Below, piece by piece: positions 1 through 8,593 of a DNA stretch of 53,122 nt (its first letter is position 1; each line of letters opens with the position of its first letter). The stretch lies in the NCBI GenBank assembly GCA_016779585.1, contig JADHNI010000018.1:1-53122 (forward strand). The letters are read 5' to 3'. Below the pieces are notes generated by a model, which had not been told where the DNA came from, did not search any database, and saw only the letters and a program-made list of their open reading frames with translations. The position numbers and the translations under genes were made by a program. The stretch comes from Pseudomonadales bacterium. Lineage in GTDB: Bacteria > Pseudomonadota > Gammaproteobacteria > Pseudomonadales > Azotimanducaceae.

Positions 1-1966
1 TTGCGCCATTGGAACAGGGTGAGGCAAGGCATTCGAAGCCATAAGCGCGAGGTTCATAGTGGGTATCTTCAACCAGTACAGTCGTTCCAATGGACAGTCG
101 GAGAATGTCCGCGACGCGGTAATCTGTCATACCGTCGCCGCTGCCTACTGTGACAGTTTCGTTGCGTACCAGTGAACTGGGGCAGTCATCTACCGCCAGC
201 TGCCTGAAACTTACCTCAGAGTTGTCAGGCTCCCTGGGGTCAGCAGACACATAGGTCACCTCACACTGACCACTTTCGGTTGTACAGCTGCTGGTGATAT
301 CACCCAGTTCTGCCGTGAACTCAACCAGGGTTCCATCTGGTACCGGGTTGTTGAAAAAGTCTGCAAGGTCAACACGCACCGTTGTTTCAACGTTGTTGAA
401 GATGTCACCTTCAATGGCCAGCGTTTCATCTGTGGAAATCGTGCCGCCGTCAAAAATTCGAGTAATGGTGAATGAATTCTGGTCAGGTGCACCACTGTTC
501 TGGCCTGTGTTGGTCATGGTCAGCGAATCTGTGATCACAATGCCGTTAATCGTGGCACTGGCAGTAAATGTGCCAACGGCTTCCACAGCGTTTGAGGTGA
601 AAGGCACCGTTGCACAGTCAGTCTCATCCTTGACCACGTTGTTGACCGGGCACTGTTCGAACTCCGTGACAACCGTGTCATTAACGAGGGTACCCAGGTC
701 ACCGACTTCAAATTTCACTGGCGCACCGGCATCTTCAGGCTCCAGCGCTGAACCGTCGTAGTCAAGTACTGTCGCTTCCAGGTTCAGTTCCTGGTTGGCG
801 CCAAATTCAGTCACGGACTCGTCCGCCTTGTTTTTGACCAGCAGCGTAATGATCGGTGTGATCGCTGATGTCTGGACAGATTTTGAATCCTGGACAGCAA
901 TACCGTTGGTCAGCGTTGCGGTAGCTGTGACACTGACGTTCCCTGCAATGCCGTCACCAACCAGTTGTGCACGGGCAACTCCGGGTGTTGCGGCCTCGCC
1001 ATAGCTGGCGGTACCTGTGGTTGCACTGGCGTTGGTCAGCGTACCGCCGGTAGTCGAAAACGTAACGGAAATGCCATCTTTGGCGACACCATCTTCCAGC
1101 ACGGTAACCGCTACCAGGATCTTCTCATTACCGTCCAGGACGCCGTCCGTACCGGCATCAATGGCCGTCATGGTCATACGATTCAATTCGGTGTTAACAC
1201 CCAGGCTGTTGGCGACAACCGAATCATCAAGAGAAAAGGAACCAAACGTCGCGGAGGCTGTGAGTGCGCCGTTCGCCGCCGTGGATGTACCGGTCAAAGT
1301 AACCGTCACTTCACCTTCCGCATTTGTCTGCCCGGAAGTACTGCTTAATGTCAGCGCATCAGCCGCAAAGGAGACGCCGATACCTGAGAGGGGCGTATCG
1401 TCCCAGTCGGTCAGCTTCGCGGTAATCATGGCAGTTTCCGCCGCCAGAAGTTCCACCGTGTCCGCTTCCTCGCCAGCAGAATTCAGCAGCACCAGACCTG
1501 GCGCATCGGAACTCGTCTGTACTGTCAGTGTCGTAGTCACCTCGGAGCCGTCACTCAGGGTTGCCTTGGCGGTCACAGTAGCTGCACCTGCTTCACCGGT
1601 ACCAGCCATCTCGACGGTTGCCGTTCCACCAACTGCCTGTGCACTGGATTGGAGCAGACGACCTATTGTCGTTTCGAAGAGGACCACCAATTCTGCCGGT
1701 GAACCATTTTCTGTGACCTGGGCCGTCAGTGTTGCTACTTCGTTTCCTGCCAGAACATTATCGGGGTCGCCGTTGGCATCAACCATGCCATCGATGGAAA
1801 GCGTAATGGTGCCAGTGCTGCTACCGCCATCGCCACCATCACCACCGGAACCATCACCGCCACCGCCGATAATGAGGCCATCGCCACCACCACCGCCGCC
1901 ACAAGCAGTCAGGACTAGTGAGAGAAGGCAAACAAGAATAGTTCTCGAAAGGGAATCGATGTGCAT
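1..1966 (-). CDS. Ig-like repeat surface lipoprotein (3' end beyond window)
   Basis: The minus frame is open from an ATG at 1966 to the window edge, giving at least 655 codons with no stop. The start has a strong Shine-Dalgarno (AGAGGAGC, about 4 bases before ATG). The N-terminus is a lipoprotein signal: MHIDSLSRTILVCLLS then LVLTAC, so Cys-24 or so would be lipidated. It is followed by a Gly/Asp/Ser-rich linker of about 25 residues. After that come repeated beta-rich units of about 100 residues (for example VTATATLTNG and VTAKATLSDG endings) with the look of bacterial Ig-like/invasin-type domains. The protein is probably exported and anchored in a membrane as an adhesin or scaffold. The long plus-strand open frames here are antisense shadows: they lack credible starts and have Ser/Thr/Val-biased composition. 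The function and C-terminus cannot be seen. Confidence 0.85.
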   Translation of the reverse strand, partial: MHIDSLSRTILVCLLSLVLTACGGGGGGDGLIIGGGGDGSGGDGGDGGSSTGTITLSIDGMVDANGDPDNVLAGNEVATLTAQVTENGSPAELVVLFETTIGRLLQSSAQAVGGTATVEMAGTGEAGAATVTAKATLSDGSEVTTTLTVQTSSDAPGLVLLNSAGEEADTVELLAAETAMITAKLTDWDDTPLSGIGVSFAADALTLSSTSGQTNAEGEVTVTLTGTSTAANGALTASATFGSFSLDDSVVANSLGVNTELNRMTMTAIDAGTDGVLDGNEKILVAVTVLEDGVAKDGISVTFSTTGGTLTNASATTGTASYGEAATPGVARAQLVGDGIAGNVSVTATATLTNGIAVQDSKSVQTSAITPIITLLVKNKADESVTEFGANQELNLEATVLDYDGSALEPEDAGAPVKFEVGDLGTLVNDTVVTEFEQCPVNNVVKDETDCATVPFTSNAVEAVGTFTASATINGIVITDSLTMTNTGQNSGAPDQNSFTITRIFDGGTISTDETLAIEGDIFNNVETTVRVDLADFFNNPVPDGTLVEFTAELGDITSSCTTESGQCEVTYVSADPREPDNSEVSFRQLAVDDCPSSLVRNETVTVGSGDGMTDYRVADILRLSIGTTVLVEDTHYEPRAYGFECLASPCSNGA

Positions 1967-2087
1967 TGGAGCTCCTCTGGCAACCCGCTATGGGGAGAAC
2001 CCTAGGTCAGGATATTATCGTTGTTAACCGCGACAACTTTAGAAGATGAGAAAGGGTATTTCAATAAAAATCAGGCTGTTAACTGAA

Positions 2088-2103
2088 GTTGTTACGGAAC
2101 AAC
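2088..2103. promoter_or_regulatory. Perfect inverted repeat GTTGTT-ACGG-AACAAC
   Basis: A perfect 6+4+6 inverted repeat lies about 120 bases upstream of the Ig-repeat lipoprotein start and downstream of the small minus-strand gene. It could be an operator or a small hairpin. No U-tract follows, so it does not look like a terminator. The function is inferred only from its symmetry and position. Confidence 0.25.
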
Positions 2104-2208
2104 GTGAATAAGTCGCTCCAAAGGCCTATCTTTACTCCCAAACGGCACAAAAACACCGACAGCCGCGTGAACCGCGGTCAGCAGACATTCTGGAGGAACT
2201 GCCCTGAA

Positions 2209-2400
2209 TCAGGCTTCGGTAGCGTACAATCGCTCCCTGGCGCGCTCATAGTCGCAATCACTGACCCAGTTGCTGGGCTTACGACCTTCACTGATAGACT
2301 CAGAAACCACCAGGTAAGACGGATCGAACGGCACTAGACTCTGACACAATTCCCCGTTTACCCCCAGGGCGGCGTCAGACATAGGTACAAATACTTTCAT
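2209..2400 (-). CDS. Small hypothetical protein (63 aa)
   Basis: This short minus-strand frame begins MKVFVPMSDAALG and ends YATEA. The start has a good Shine-Dalgarno (GAGGGAATCC then ATG). It contains a VPFDPSYLV segment. It is soluble and acidic with no signal peptide or membrane segment. I do not recognise a named family, but the clean ribosome site and a composition unlike a shadow frame suggest a real gene. It lies on the same strand as the Ig-repeat lipoprotein, about 240 bases before that start, and is divergent from the response regulator. No function is proposed. Confidence 0.55.
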   Translation of the reverse strand: MKVFVPMSDAALGVNGELCQSLVPFDPSYLVVSESISEGRKPSNWVSDCDYERARERLYATEA

Positions 2401-2654
2401 GGATTCCCTCGTTTCTCCCCCGACTGCTACCGTACTGGTGTACGCTCGTCGCAGCCGATTAACGGAGACAATTTGAACCTAGAATCAGTGATGCGCCGGT
2501 GAAGGAAAGTGAAAGTTCCCCTGAACTAATGTGGAGAAACGATGAATCGGCTAAAATTTTACAAAAATCAGTAGGTTGAGCTGGATAATTCCCGATTTCC
2601 GCTGTCTGATTACTATCCACCAATTTACGCCTCACGATTTAAACAGGAGTATCC

Positions 2655-3353
2655 ATGGCAAAAAGTATTGCCATCGTAGAAGACGATCCCGACCAGAGAA
2701 GCAATTACGTCGATGCGATCACCAAGAAGGGCTATGACGTCGTTGCCTACAGCAGCCGCGACGAGGCACTGGCAGGATTCGAGCGGGAACTGCCTGATCT
2801 GGCAATCCTGGATATCATCCTGGGTGACGAGGTGGATGCCGGTTTCGAGATCTGTCGTGACCTGCTGGTCAAATCCCCATCATTACCAGTGATTTTTCTT
2901 ACCGAAAGAATCACAGAGATTGATAAAATTTCCGGACTCCGCCTGGGTGCATGGGATTACCTGCCAAAACCCATTTCCCTGAATTACCTGGCGGAACGCA
3001 TCAGCTCACTGCTGCGTATCAATACCGCAAGAATCGAGGCTGACGGTAATGCTTCGACAGCCAAGATGGTTGGCGACATGTCGATTGACCAGGAAGCGCT
3101 GCTGGTTTCCTGGAAAGGACATCCAATCAACCTTTCCGGTACCGAGTTTCGCATGCTGGCCAAGCTGGTCCGTGTGCCGGGGCACGCCGTATCCTACGAC
3201 ACGTTGATGAACGCCACTATGCAGTCGTTAGTTACCAACAACACGATCAACACGCACATGAGAAACATCCGCAAGAAGTTCGAGAGTATTGATCCCGACT
3301 TCGACTGCATCAAAAGTGAGTATGGTTATGGCTATCGGTGGTCAGCCAAGTAA
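2655..3353 (+). CDS. pdsR: OmpR-family response regulator, dedicated-sortase-system type (PdsR-like)
   Basis: This is a 232-residue two-domain DNA-binding response regulator. The receiver domain (about 1-120) has the acidic pair D10/D11, phospho-acceptor D53 (LAILDIILG), T83 and K105 (YLPKP). The C-terminal winged helix (about 135-230) ends with the typical NTINTHMRNIRKKF recognition segment and YGYGYRW. The sequence matches my memory of the regulator family annotated as belonging to the proteobacterial dedicated sortase system (TIGR03787). The start ATG follows AGGAG at a good distance. It is co-directional with the kinase 15 bases downstream, so the two form one operon. It probably controls cell-surface genes in response to that kinase. 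The upstream 250 bases hold a small hairpin (CGTAC-TGGT-GTACG, 2431-2444) but no clear promoter. The family name is from memory; the response-regulator call is certain. Confidence 0.88.
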   Translation: MAKSIAIVEDDPDQRSNYVDAITKKGYDVVAYSSRDEALAGFERELPDLAILDIILGDEVDAGFEICRDLLVKSPSLPVIFLTERITEIDKISGLRLGAWDYLPKPISLNYLAERISSLLRINTARIEADGNASTAKMVGDMSIDQEALLVSWKGHPINLSGTEFRMLAKLVRVPGHAVSYDTLMNATMQSLVTNNTINTHMRNIRKKFESIDPDFDCIKSEYGYGYRWSAK

Positions 3354-3368
3354 CGACGGGTAGCAACC

Positions 3369-5540
3369 ATGTCAGCATCCTTTGTCAGGGGTCCCAGGCT
3401 TGGCACCAAGCTGTTGATTCTAATGAGCTTCGCGCTCGTCATTATTCCCTGGTTCAGTTATCTCTATGTCTCGGAGATGGAAGACTTCCTGGTAGACAGC
3501 CAGGCAAACGCGCAGCTTTTGACGGCGGAAGGTATTTCCACGCTGCTGAACGGTCGCTCGGATCTCTTTTACGAATTACCTCTATCTCCTGAAGGTTACG
3601 AGCAGCTTTACGCACACCCGCTGCAGAATCCGATCCGCATAGATGGCCGCAACAACGACTGGGAGGAAGTGCTCGAATACAATATCGGATTCGGCAACAT
3701 CGAGGTTAACGGTGAAACAGACCCGAATCTCAACCAGTTCCATCTCGCACTGGGTGAACACAACGACCAGATTTATGCACTGGTAACCGTGAAAGACGAT
3801 GCCCTGGTGTTCCGCGATCGCAACATCCTGCGACTGGATCTATCAGACCACCTGCGCATCACCTTCACTGGTCAGGACGAGACCATCAAAAAGGTTGTGC
3901 TGACCATGACTGAACCGGGAGTCATGACTGCCTACCTGATTGACAACGACTGGCGTTATGCGATCAAGGGAGAACCGGAAAACAGAATCCCCGGATTCAT
4001 GAGTGAAACCGAAGACGGATATGCCATCGAATTCAGGATCCCACTGGAACTCCTGGGCTCAACCCGACAGTTTGGCCTCGCCGTCGTGGATGTCGACAAC
4101 CCGGAAACCAGGGAAGTTGAATCCATTACCGGCACACTGCCCTCTGCGGGTCGCGACGCTTACGGTCTCGTGCTGCTCAAGTCTCCCGAGGTGCTCCGCA
4201 TCATCGAAGGGCTGGGATACTCTGGCGCCAATATCCAGGTGATCGATTCGCAACGCAGGGTAAGGGCGGAAGTCGGCAGTAACCAGTCGGCACCAAGGCA
4301 GGACCCCGTCCAGGGGGATAGCTGGACAGATACCTGGTTCGCGTTTATTGGTCTCCTGATGGAACCACTCTACCAGGTCATCGAGGTTAACCTGCGCGCC
4401 TCTGCACGGGTTGATGATGAAGTCATCAAGGCATCTCTTGCAGGCAAACCCACCTACCAGCGAACCTACTCTGACGAGGATGGTGAGGTGATCATCGCTG
4501 CACACCCAATCATCGCGCAAAACGCAATCATCGGTACCGTCCTGCTGAAACAAAATACCGAGCGAATCCTGGAACTTCGACGGGATGCCCTGCAGCGAAT
4601 CATCAACTTCTCGGTGATATCCCTGTTGATCTTCGTTGGCTTGATCCTCGTGTTCTCGCTGCGTCTTGCCGGCCGAATACGGCGACTGGGTGCTGAAGCG
4701 AACAATGCGATTGATATTTATGGACGCCTGAAGACCAACCAGCTCAAGGCTGAAACACAATCCGGCGATGAAATTGGTGACCTGGCCCGCAGCATCTCGG
4801 GTATGTTGGCGCGCTTGCATCAGCACAACCAGTTTCTTGAAAACATGCCGAGAACCCTGCGCCATGAGATCAACAACCCGCTGAATACACTATCAACGTC
4901 ACTGCAGAACCTGGAACATGAAGACTCGCCTGAAGCCCGGGACAAGTACCTTGAAGCTGCGAAACGCGGTGTCACCCGCATTGGCATGATTGTGCAGAAC
5001 CTTGCTGATGCTGCCAGCCTGGAAGATGCACTGGATGCGGAGGAAACCGAGATCGTGGATCTCTATCAACTGGTGCAGAACTACCTGCAGAACTGTAAAA
5101 GCATGCATGGCGACCGGAAGTTCAGTTACCAGGGTGTCACTGAAGCAATTAAAACCGACGTGTCCGACTATCGTATCGAGCAGCTTCTGGACAAGCTCAT
5201 CGACAACGCCATGGATTTCTCCGAACCGGGATCAACAATTACCGTTGGCATTAATGCAGACGCAAAAAATCTCACGCTCTTCGTCACTAACTCGGGACCC
5301 ACGATCCCGGAGGACCAGCTGGAAAGCATTTTTGATTCCATGGTGTCGGTGCGCGAATCGAATCCCGACAACCGACTCCACTTTGGTATGGGCCTGTATG
5401 TCGTAAGAATCATCGCCGAACACCACGGCGGTTCGGTTAAGGCAACCAACCTTTTCGACGGCAAAGGCGTCAGCATCAAAGTGACGCTGCCAATCCACAA
5501 AGAGACCACGGAGTTACCGGAACGAACAACCGTCGCCTAG
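3369..5540 (+). CDS. pdsS: Sensor histidine kinase, dedicated-sortase-system type (PdsS-like)
   Basis: This is a 723-residue membrane kinase paired with the regulator just upstream. A first membrane helix lies at about 16-36. A large periplasmic region follows and begins with an IRIDGRNNDWEEV motif near residue 90, typical of CBM9/DOMON-like sugar-binding folds, extending to about 245. A second helix lies near 410-430, then a HAMP-like linker. The dimerisation helix carries the phospho-acceptor H499 (TLRHEINNPLNT). The ATP-binding domain shows an N-box (LIDNAMDFSE) and a G-box (GMGLYVV, near 673). Length and N-terminal pattern fit the kinase family co-annotated with class GN sortases (TIGR03785), yet no sortase or sortase target is in the window. 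The likely ligand is an extracellular carbohydrate or wall fragment; this is inference. Confidence 0.88.
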   Translation: MSASFVRGPRLGTKLLILMSFALVIIPWFSYLYVSEMEDFLVDSQANAQLLTAEGISTLLNGRSDLFYELPLSPEGYEQLYAHPLQNPIRIDGRNNDWEEVLEYNIGFGNIEVNGETDPNLNQFHLALGEHNDQIYALVTVKDDALVFRDRNILRLDLSDHLRITFTGQDETIKKVVLTMTEPGVMTAYLIDNDWRYAIKGEPENRIPGFMSETEDGYAIEFRIPLELLGSTRQFGLAVVDVDNPETREVESITGTLPSAGRDAYGLVLLKSPEVLRIIEGLGYSGANIQVIDSQRRVRAEVGSNQSAPRQDPVQGDSWTDTWFAFIGLLMEPLYQVIEVNLRASARVDDEVIKASLAGKPTYQRTYSDEDGEVIIAAHPIIAQNAIIGTVLLKQNTERILELRRDALQRIINFSVISLLIFVGLILVFSLRLAGRIRRLGAEANNAIDIYGRLKTNQLKAETQSGDEIGDLARSISGMLARLHQHNQFLENMPRTLRHEINNPLNTLSTSLQNLEHEDSPEARDKYLEAAKRGVTRIGMIVQNLADAASLEDALDAEETEIVDLYQLVQNYLQNCKSMHGDRKFSYQGVTEAIKTDVSDYRIEQLLDKLIDNAMDFSEPGSTITVGINADAKNLTLFVTNSGPTIPEDQLESIFDSMVSVRESNPDNRLHFGMGLYVVRIIAEHHGGSVKATNLFDGKGVSIKVTLPIHKETTELPERTTVA

Positions 5541-5640
5541 CGAGCAGCCAAAAAAAAGCTCTAACACAATGTCGGGGGAGAGGTGTTAGAGCTTTACACA
5601 CACTCAAAATATGCTTTGGGGGGAGGTGTGTATCTCGATG
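5541..5640 (-). ncRNA. Candidate 3'-UTR small RNA with two C-rich stem-loops
   Basis: Read on the minus strand just after the stop of the 167-residue gene, the RNA has two consecutive hairpins. The first pairs TACACAC (5595-5601) with GTGTGTA (5626-5632). It holds an unpaired CTCCCCC stretch and a small inner CAAA/TTTG stem. The second pairs 13 perfect bases (5555-5567 with 5583-5595) around a 15-base loop containing CTCTCCCCC and ends in a run of eight T. Both unpaired segments repeat the pattern ACACCT(C)TCCCCC, which is complementary to Shine-Dalgarno sequences. This architecture recalls anti-SD 'cuckoo' type small RNAs. It may instead be only a double terminator. No promoter is visible; it would be processed from the mRNA. 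Confidence 0.4.
5550..5595 (-). terminator. Rho-independent terminator, 13-bp stem with T8
   Basis: A perfect 13-base inverted repeat (AAAGCTCTAACAC and its complement) is followed on the minus strand by an uninterrupted T-run partly inside the stem. It lies 78 bases beyond the stop of the minus-strand gene at 5673 and faces the end of the plus-strand histidine kinase. On the plus strand no T-run follows, so it acts mainly for the minus-strand transcript. Confidence 0.75.
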
Positions 5641-5672
5641 CTAGCAATCAAGGATGGAAACAGAATGGAGTG

Positions 5673-6176
5673 TCAGTGAGATATCGTTGATGCTGCCTGC
5701 TGTGGGACCTGCGCCATATCCAGCTGCCATTCACCTGCACTGATTGCACCCTGCAGCAGCTTTGCCACGTTATAGTTCAGTTTCGAATCCAGTTTGATGG
5801 TAATGCCATTACCACTCCTGGGTTCGATAGCAAGTGCTAACAAACCCGAATCAACCTTATATTTCAGCTTCTGTGCCAGTGCCGGCGCCTCACCAAGCGG
5901 AAATGAACTGGCTTCCTGAAACGCCTGGTCAAAATTACCCTGGGAAATAGCGGCTTCCTGCTTGAACTCTTCAACAGCCTGACCTGCCACGGGCGTTGCC
6001 TGTGCCGAGACATCCGGGTCTGCAGACCGGTGGGCGTTCAGCGCCTGTATGATCAGTTGGCAGTAGCGCCGGGTCAGCCAGAACCGGAATTCCTCCTGAT
6101 CTGTGGTATTGATGCGTAACAGAACGCGATCTTCCTCCGCGGAGTAACTCATCTGCAGTTGTTGAATGGCGCTCAT
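5673..6176 (-). CDS. Hypothetical protein (167 aa)
   Basis: This is a cytosolic-looking protein starting MSAIQQLQMSYSAEEDRVLL with no signal peptide or membrane helix. The N-terminal 45 residues (RVLLRINTTDQEEFRFWLTR) and the C-terminal third (YKVDSGLLALAIEPRSGNGI) look like two beta-rich parts joined by an Ala/Gln-rich linker. I do not recognise a family. It is transcribed divergently from sahR with only 21 bases between the two starts. A perfect TATAAT on the minus strand (6184-6189) ends 7 bases before the ATG, so the transcript may have no leader. Being next to the SahR-like operators, it could share that regulation, but this is inference. Confidence 0.75.
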   Translation of the reverse strand: MSAIQQLQMSYSAEEDRVLLRINTTDQEEFRFWLTRRYCQLIIQALNAHRSADPDVSAQATPVAGQAVEEFKQEAAISQGNFDQAFQEASSFPLGEAPALAQKLKYKVDSGLLALAIEPRSGNGITIKLDSKLNYNVAKLLQGAISAGEWQLDMAQVPQQAASTISH

Positions 6177-6191
6177 GGCCCCGATTATAAG
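6162..6191 (+). promoter_or_regulatory. Putative sahR promoter TTGAAT-N18-TATAAG
   Basis: A sigma70-like -35 (6162-6167) and -10 (6186-6191) are separated by 18 bases. The expected transcription start falls at about 6198, exactly on the ATG chosen for sahR. The -10 overlaps a minus-strand TATAAT used by the divergent gene. Confidence 0.4.
6184..6189 (-). promoter_or_regulatory. TATAAT -10 box for divergent hypothetical gene
   Basis: A consensus -10 on the minus strand ends 7 bases before the ATG at 6176, which predicts a leaderless or nearly leaderless mRNA. No good -35 is present at 16-18 bases, so an activator or an extended contact may be needed. Confidence 0.4.
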
Positions 6192-6197
6192 GCATCA

Positions 6198-7238
6198 ATG
6201 CTACCCAGGCTGTATCAATATTTTTTGATATACACTAATATATCGAAGTTTTTTGATATAAAAATCGAGACCAGCATCGACCTCCATGCACTCAGCAGCT
6301 ACTGCAAGGCAGCAGCCGACCCACTTCGTCTCCAGATACTTCGCGTTCTCTCCCGCGAGTCGTTTGGTGTGCTCGAACTGTGCGGAATTCTTGGTACTGC
6401 CCAGCCGGCACTTAGCCATCACCTCAAGATCCTGAGTAATGCAGGACTGGTGGAAACACGCCGCGAGGGTACATCCATTTACTATCGCCGTGCCCTGATT
6501 CACGAGGACGACCCGCTTAGATCGCTTCGAGCCTGCCTGTTCGAAGCGGTTGATGAATCTGAACTGGCATTTGACCTCGTGAACGGTATCAGCCAGGTAC
6601 ACGACAACCGGCATGAGCAGGCAAGGACATTTTTTAAGCGCAACGCTGATCGCTTCCAGAACGACCAGGATCTGATTGCGCACTACGAACAATATGCAGA
6701 ATGCCTCGAAGGTGTCCTGGGCAATGAGCAACTCAACCCGCAATGCCGGGTGATAGAAATAGGTCCAGGTGGCAGTGACCTGATTCTTAATCTGGCCAAT
6801 CGCTTTAACCACATTCTTGCCATCGACAATAATCGTGAAATGCTGGAGAAAACCCGGGCCAAGGCAGCTCAGGCGAACCTGCTAAACGTCAACTATTTTG
6901 AGGGCGAGCTGCACCAGTGCGAGCAATTGTGTGACCTGCTGGTACTGAACATGGTACTGCACCACATCGCCTCCCCAGCCCGGCTGTTCCAGGAGGCTCG
7001 CCTGCACTTGAAACCCGGAGGAACACTTCTCGTCGCCGATCTTTGCTCCCATGACCAGGTCTGGACCCGGGAAGCCTGCGGCGACCTGTGGCTTGGATTT
7101 AACACCGAAGAAATGGACAGCTGGGCAACGGCTGCCGGTTTTAACATAGGACACAGCCAGTACCTGGGCCTGAAAAACGGCTTCCAGGTGATGGTCAAGA
7201 CTTACAAATCAACACCCGAAGGAGAACACCATGACTGA
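6198..7238 (+). CDS. sahR: ArsR-type regulator fused to a methyltransferase-fold domain (SahR-like)
   Basis: The protein joins an ArsR winged helix-turn-helix (about 28-95 from this start, with [22 protein letters not shown] and a [12 protein letters not shown] wing) to a Rossmann methyltransferase fold (about 175-340, motif [12 protein letters not shown]). In this family the methyltransferase fold senses S-adenosylhomocysteine and regulates methionine-cycle genes. The gene overlaps ahcY by 8 bases, which supports that role. The start is uncertain: ATG 6198 has an AAGG five bases before it and a plausible promoter, but the first 25 residues are encoded by AT-rich operator DNA. TTG 6225 is the only other in-frame candidate before the HTH, and the frame itself is open further upstream from a TTG at 6159. 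Confidence 0.85.
   Translation: MLPRLYQYFLIYTNISKFFDIKIETSIDLHALSSYCKAAADPLRLQILRVLSRESFGVLELCGILGTAQPALSHHLKILSNAGLVETRREGTSIYYRRALIHEDDPLRSLRACLFEAVDESELAFDLVNGISQVHDNRHEQARTFFKRNADRFQNDQDLIAHYEQYAECLEGVLGNEQLNPQCRVIEIGPGGSDLILNLANRFNHILAIDNNREMLEKTRAKAAQANLLNVNYFEGELHQCEQLCDLLVLNMVLHHIASPARLFQEARLHLKPGGTLLVADLCSHDQVWTREACGDLWLGFNTEEMDSWATAAGFNIGHSQYLGLKNGFQVMVKTYKSTPEGEHHD
6213..6230. promoter_or_regulatory. SahR-like operator 1 (TATCAA-N6-TTGATA)
   Basis: A perfect inverted repeat with 6-base arms and a 6-base spacer. It has the same form and spacer length as operator 2, 28 bases further on. Its position next to an ArsR-type regulator gene makes autoregulation the likely role. Confidence 0.55.
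6241..6258. promoter_or_regulatory. SahR-like operator 2 (TATCGA-N6-TTGATA)
   Basis: This is the second copy of the TATCRA-N6-TTGATA element. Both copies lie inside the open reading frame of sahR, downstream of the predicted promoter. A bound repressor would therefore block elongation or overlap an alternative start. Confidence 0.55.
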
Positions 7239-8592
7239 CTACAAGATTGCCGACATTGGCCTCGCGGACTTTGGCCGTGCAGAAATTACACTGGCCGAAT
7301 CGGAAATGCCGGCGCTGATGGCGCTGCGCGAAAAGTACCGTGCTGAGCAGCCTCTTGCAGGAGCTCGTATCCTGGGGTGTATCCACATGACTATCCAGAC
7401 CGCTGTTCTGATCGAGACCCTGGTTGACCTGGGTGCAGATGTGCGGTGGTCTTCATGCAACATCTTCTCCACCCAGGATCACGCCGCGGCTGCCATTGCG
7501 GCAAGCGGCATCCCGGTCTACGCCTGGAAAGGTGAAACCGAAGAAGAATTCTTCTGGTGCATCGAGCAGACCATCCTGAAAGATGGCAAACCCTGGGACG
7601 CCAACATGATCCTTGATGACGGTGGCGACCTTACTGAAATGGTTCATAACAAGTACCCGGATATGCTGGACAAAATCCACGGCATCACCGAGGAGACCAC
7701 AACCGGGGTACATCGCCTGATCGAGATGATGCAGAAAGGCGAGCTGAAGGTGCCCGCCATTAACGTGAACGACTCCGTCACCAAGTCCAAGAACGACAAC
7801 AAGTATGGTTGCCGCCACAGTCTTAATGATGCAATCAAGCGCGCCACAGATATGTTGTTAGCAGGCAAGCGTGCGCTTGTGATTGGCTATGGTGATGTCG
7901 GCAAGGGGTCTGCCCAGAGCCTCCGGCAGGAAGGCATGATCGTTCGCGTGGTTGAAGTTGACCCCATCTGCGCAATGCAGGCATGCATGGACGGCTATGA
8001 GGTTGTTTCCCCTTACAAAAACGGCATCAACACCGGCAATCTCGTGGACATAGATACAGAGCTGATGCGGAAAACAGATCTGATCTGTACCTGCACTGGT
8101 AACGTGAACGTTTGCGACAGCAATATGCTTCGTACCGTTGCTTCCAACGCTATCGTTTGCAACATCGGTCACTTCGATACCGAGATTGATACTGCATTCA
8201 TGCGCGCAAACTGGAAGTGGGAAGAAGTTAAACCGCAGGTGCACAAGATTTACCGCAGTGAAGATCCAAAAGACTACGTCATCCTCCTGTCCGAGGGCAG
8301 GCTGGTGAACCTGGGTAATGCCACAGGTCACCCATCCCGCATCATGGACGGCTCATTCGCCAACCAGGTGCTGGCACAAATGTACCTGTATGAGCGCGCC
8401 TGGGCGGATCATGATCTCAAGCAGCGCCAGGATGTCACTGTTGAGGTCCTGCCAAAGGCGCTGGACGAGGAAGTTGCGAGCTACATGGTGCAGGGATTCG
8501 GCGGCACCATGACGCAGCTGACCAAAAACCAGGCCGAGTACATCAACGTACCCGAATCTGGCCCGTTCAAACCCGAATCCTACAAGTACTAA
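7231..8592 (+). CDS. ahcY: S-adenosylhomocysteine hydrolase
   Basis: This enzyme reversibly hydrolyses S-adenosylhomocysteine to adenosine and homocysteine, removing the product inhibitor of methylation and feeding the methionine cycle. It is cytosolic and tetrameric with tightly bound NAD. The 453 residues cover the full family length. Visible signatures are [13 protein letters not shown] in the substrate domain, the NAD-binding [12 protein letters not shown], the [10 protein letters not shown] stretch and a C-terminal [13 protein letters not shown] tail, typical of bacterial AhcY. The ATG has a GGAG 7 bases upstream and overlaps the end of sahR, so the two are co-transcribed and probably repressed by SahR. 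tesB follows after one base. Confidence 0.97.
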   Translation: MTDYKIADIGLADFGRAEITLAESEMPALMALREKYRAEQPLAGARILGCIHMTIQTAVLIETLVDLGADVRWSSCNIFSTQDHAAAAIAASGIPVYAWKGETEEEFFWCIEQTILKDGKPWDANMILDDGGDLTEMVHNKYPDMLDKIHGITEETTTGVHRLIEMMQKGELKVPAINVNDSVTKSKNDNKYGCRHSLNDAIKRATDMLLAGKRALVIGYGDVGKGSAQSLRQEGMIVRVVEVDPICAMQACMDGYEVVSPYKNGINTGNLVDIDTELMRKTDLICTCTGNVNVCDSNMLRTVASNAIVCNIGHFDTEIDTAFMRANWKWEEVKPQVHKIYRSEDPKDYVILLSEGRLVNLGNATGHPSRIMDGSFANQVLAQMYLYERAWADHDLKQRQDVTVEVLPKALDEEVASYMVQGFGGTMTQLTKNQAEYINVPESGPFKPESYKY

Positions 8593-8593
8593 G

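Noticed and set aside
294..2027. Long plus-strand open frames opposite the Ig-repeat lipoprotein
   Set aside because: They are antisense to a minus-strand gene with a lipoprotein signal and strong ribosome site; their composition is biased and no domains are visible.
7200..7240. An S-adenosylhomocysteine riboswitch before ahcY
   Set aside because: sahR and ahcY overlap by 8 bases, leaving no leader, and the SahR-type operators explain the regulation.
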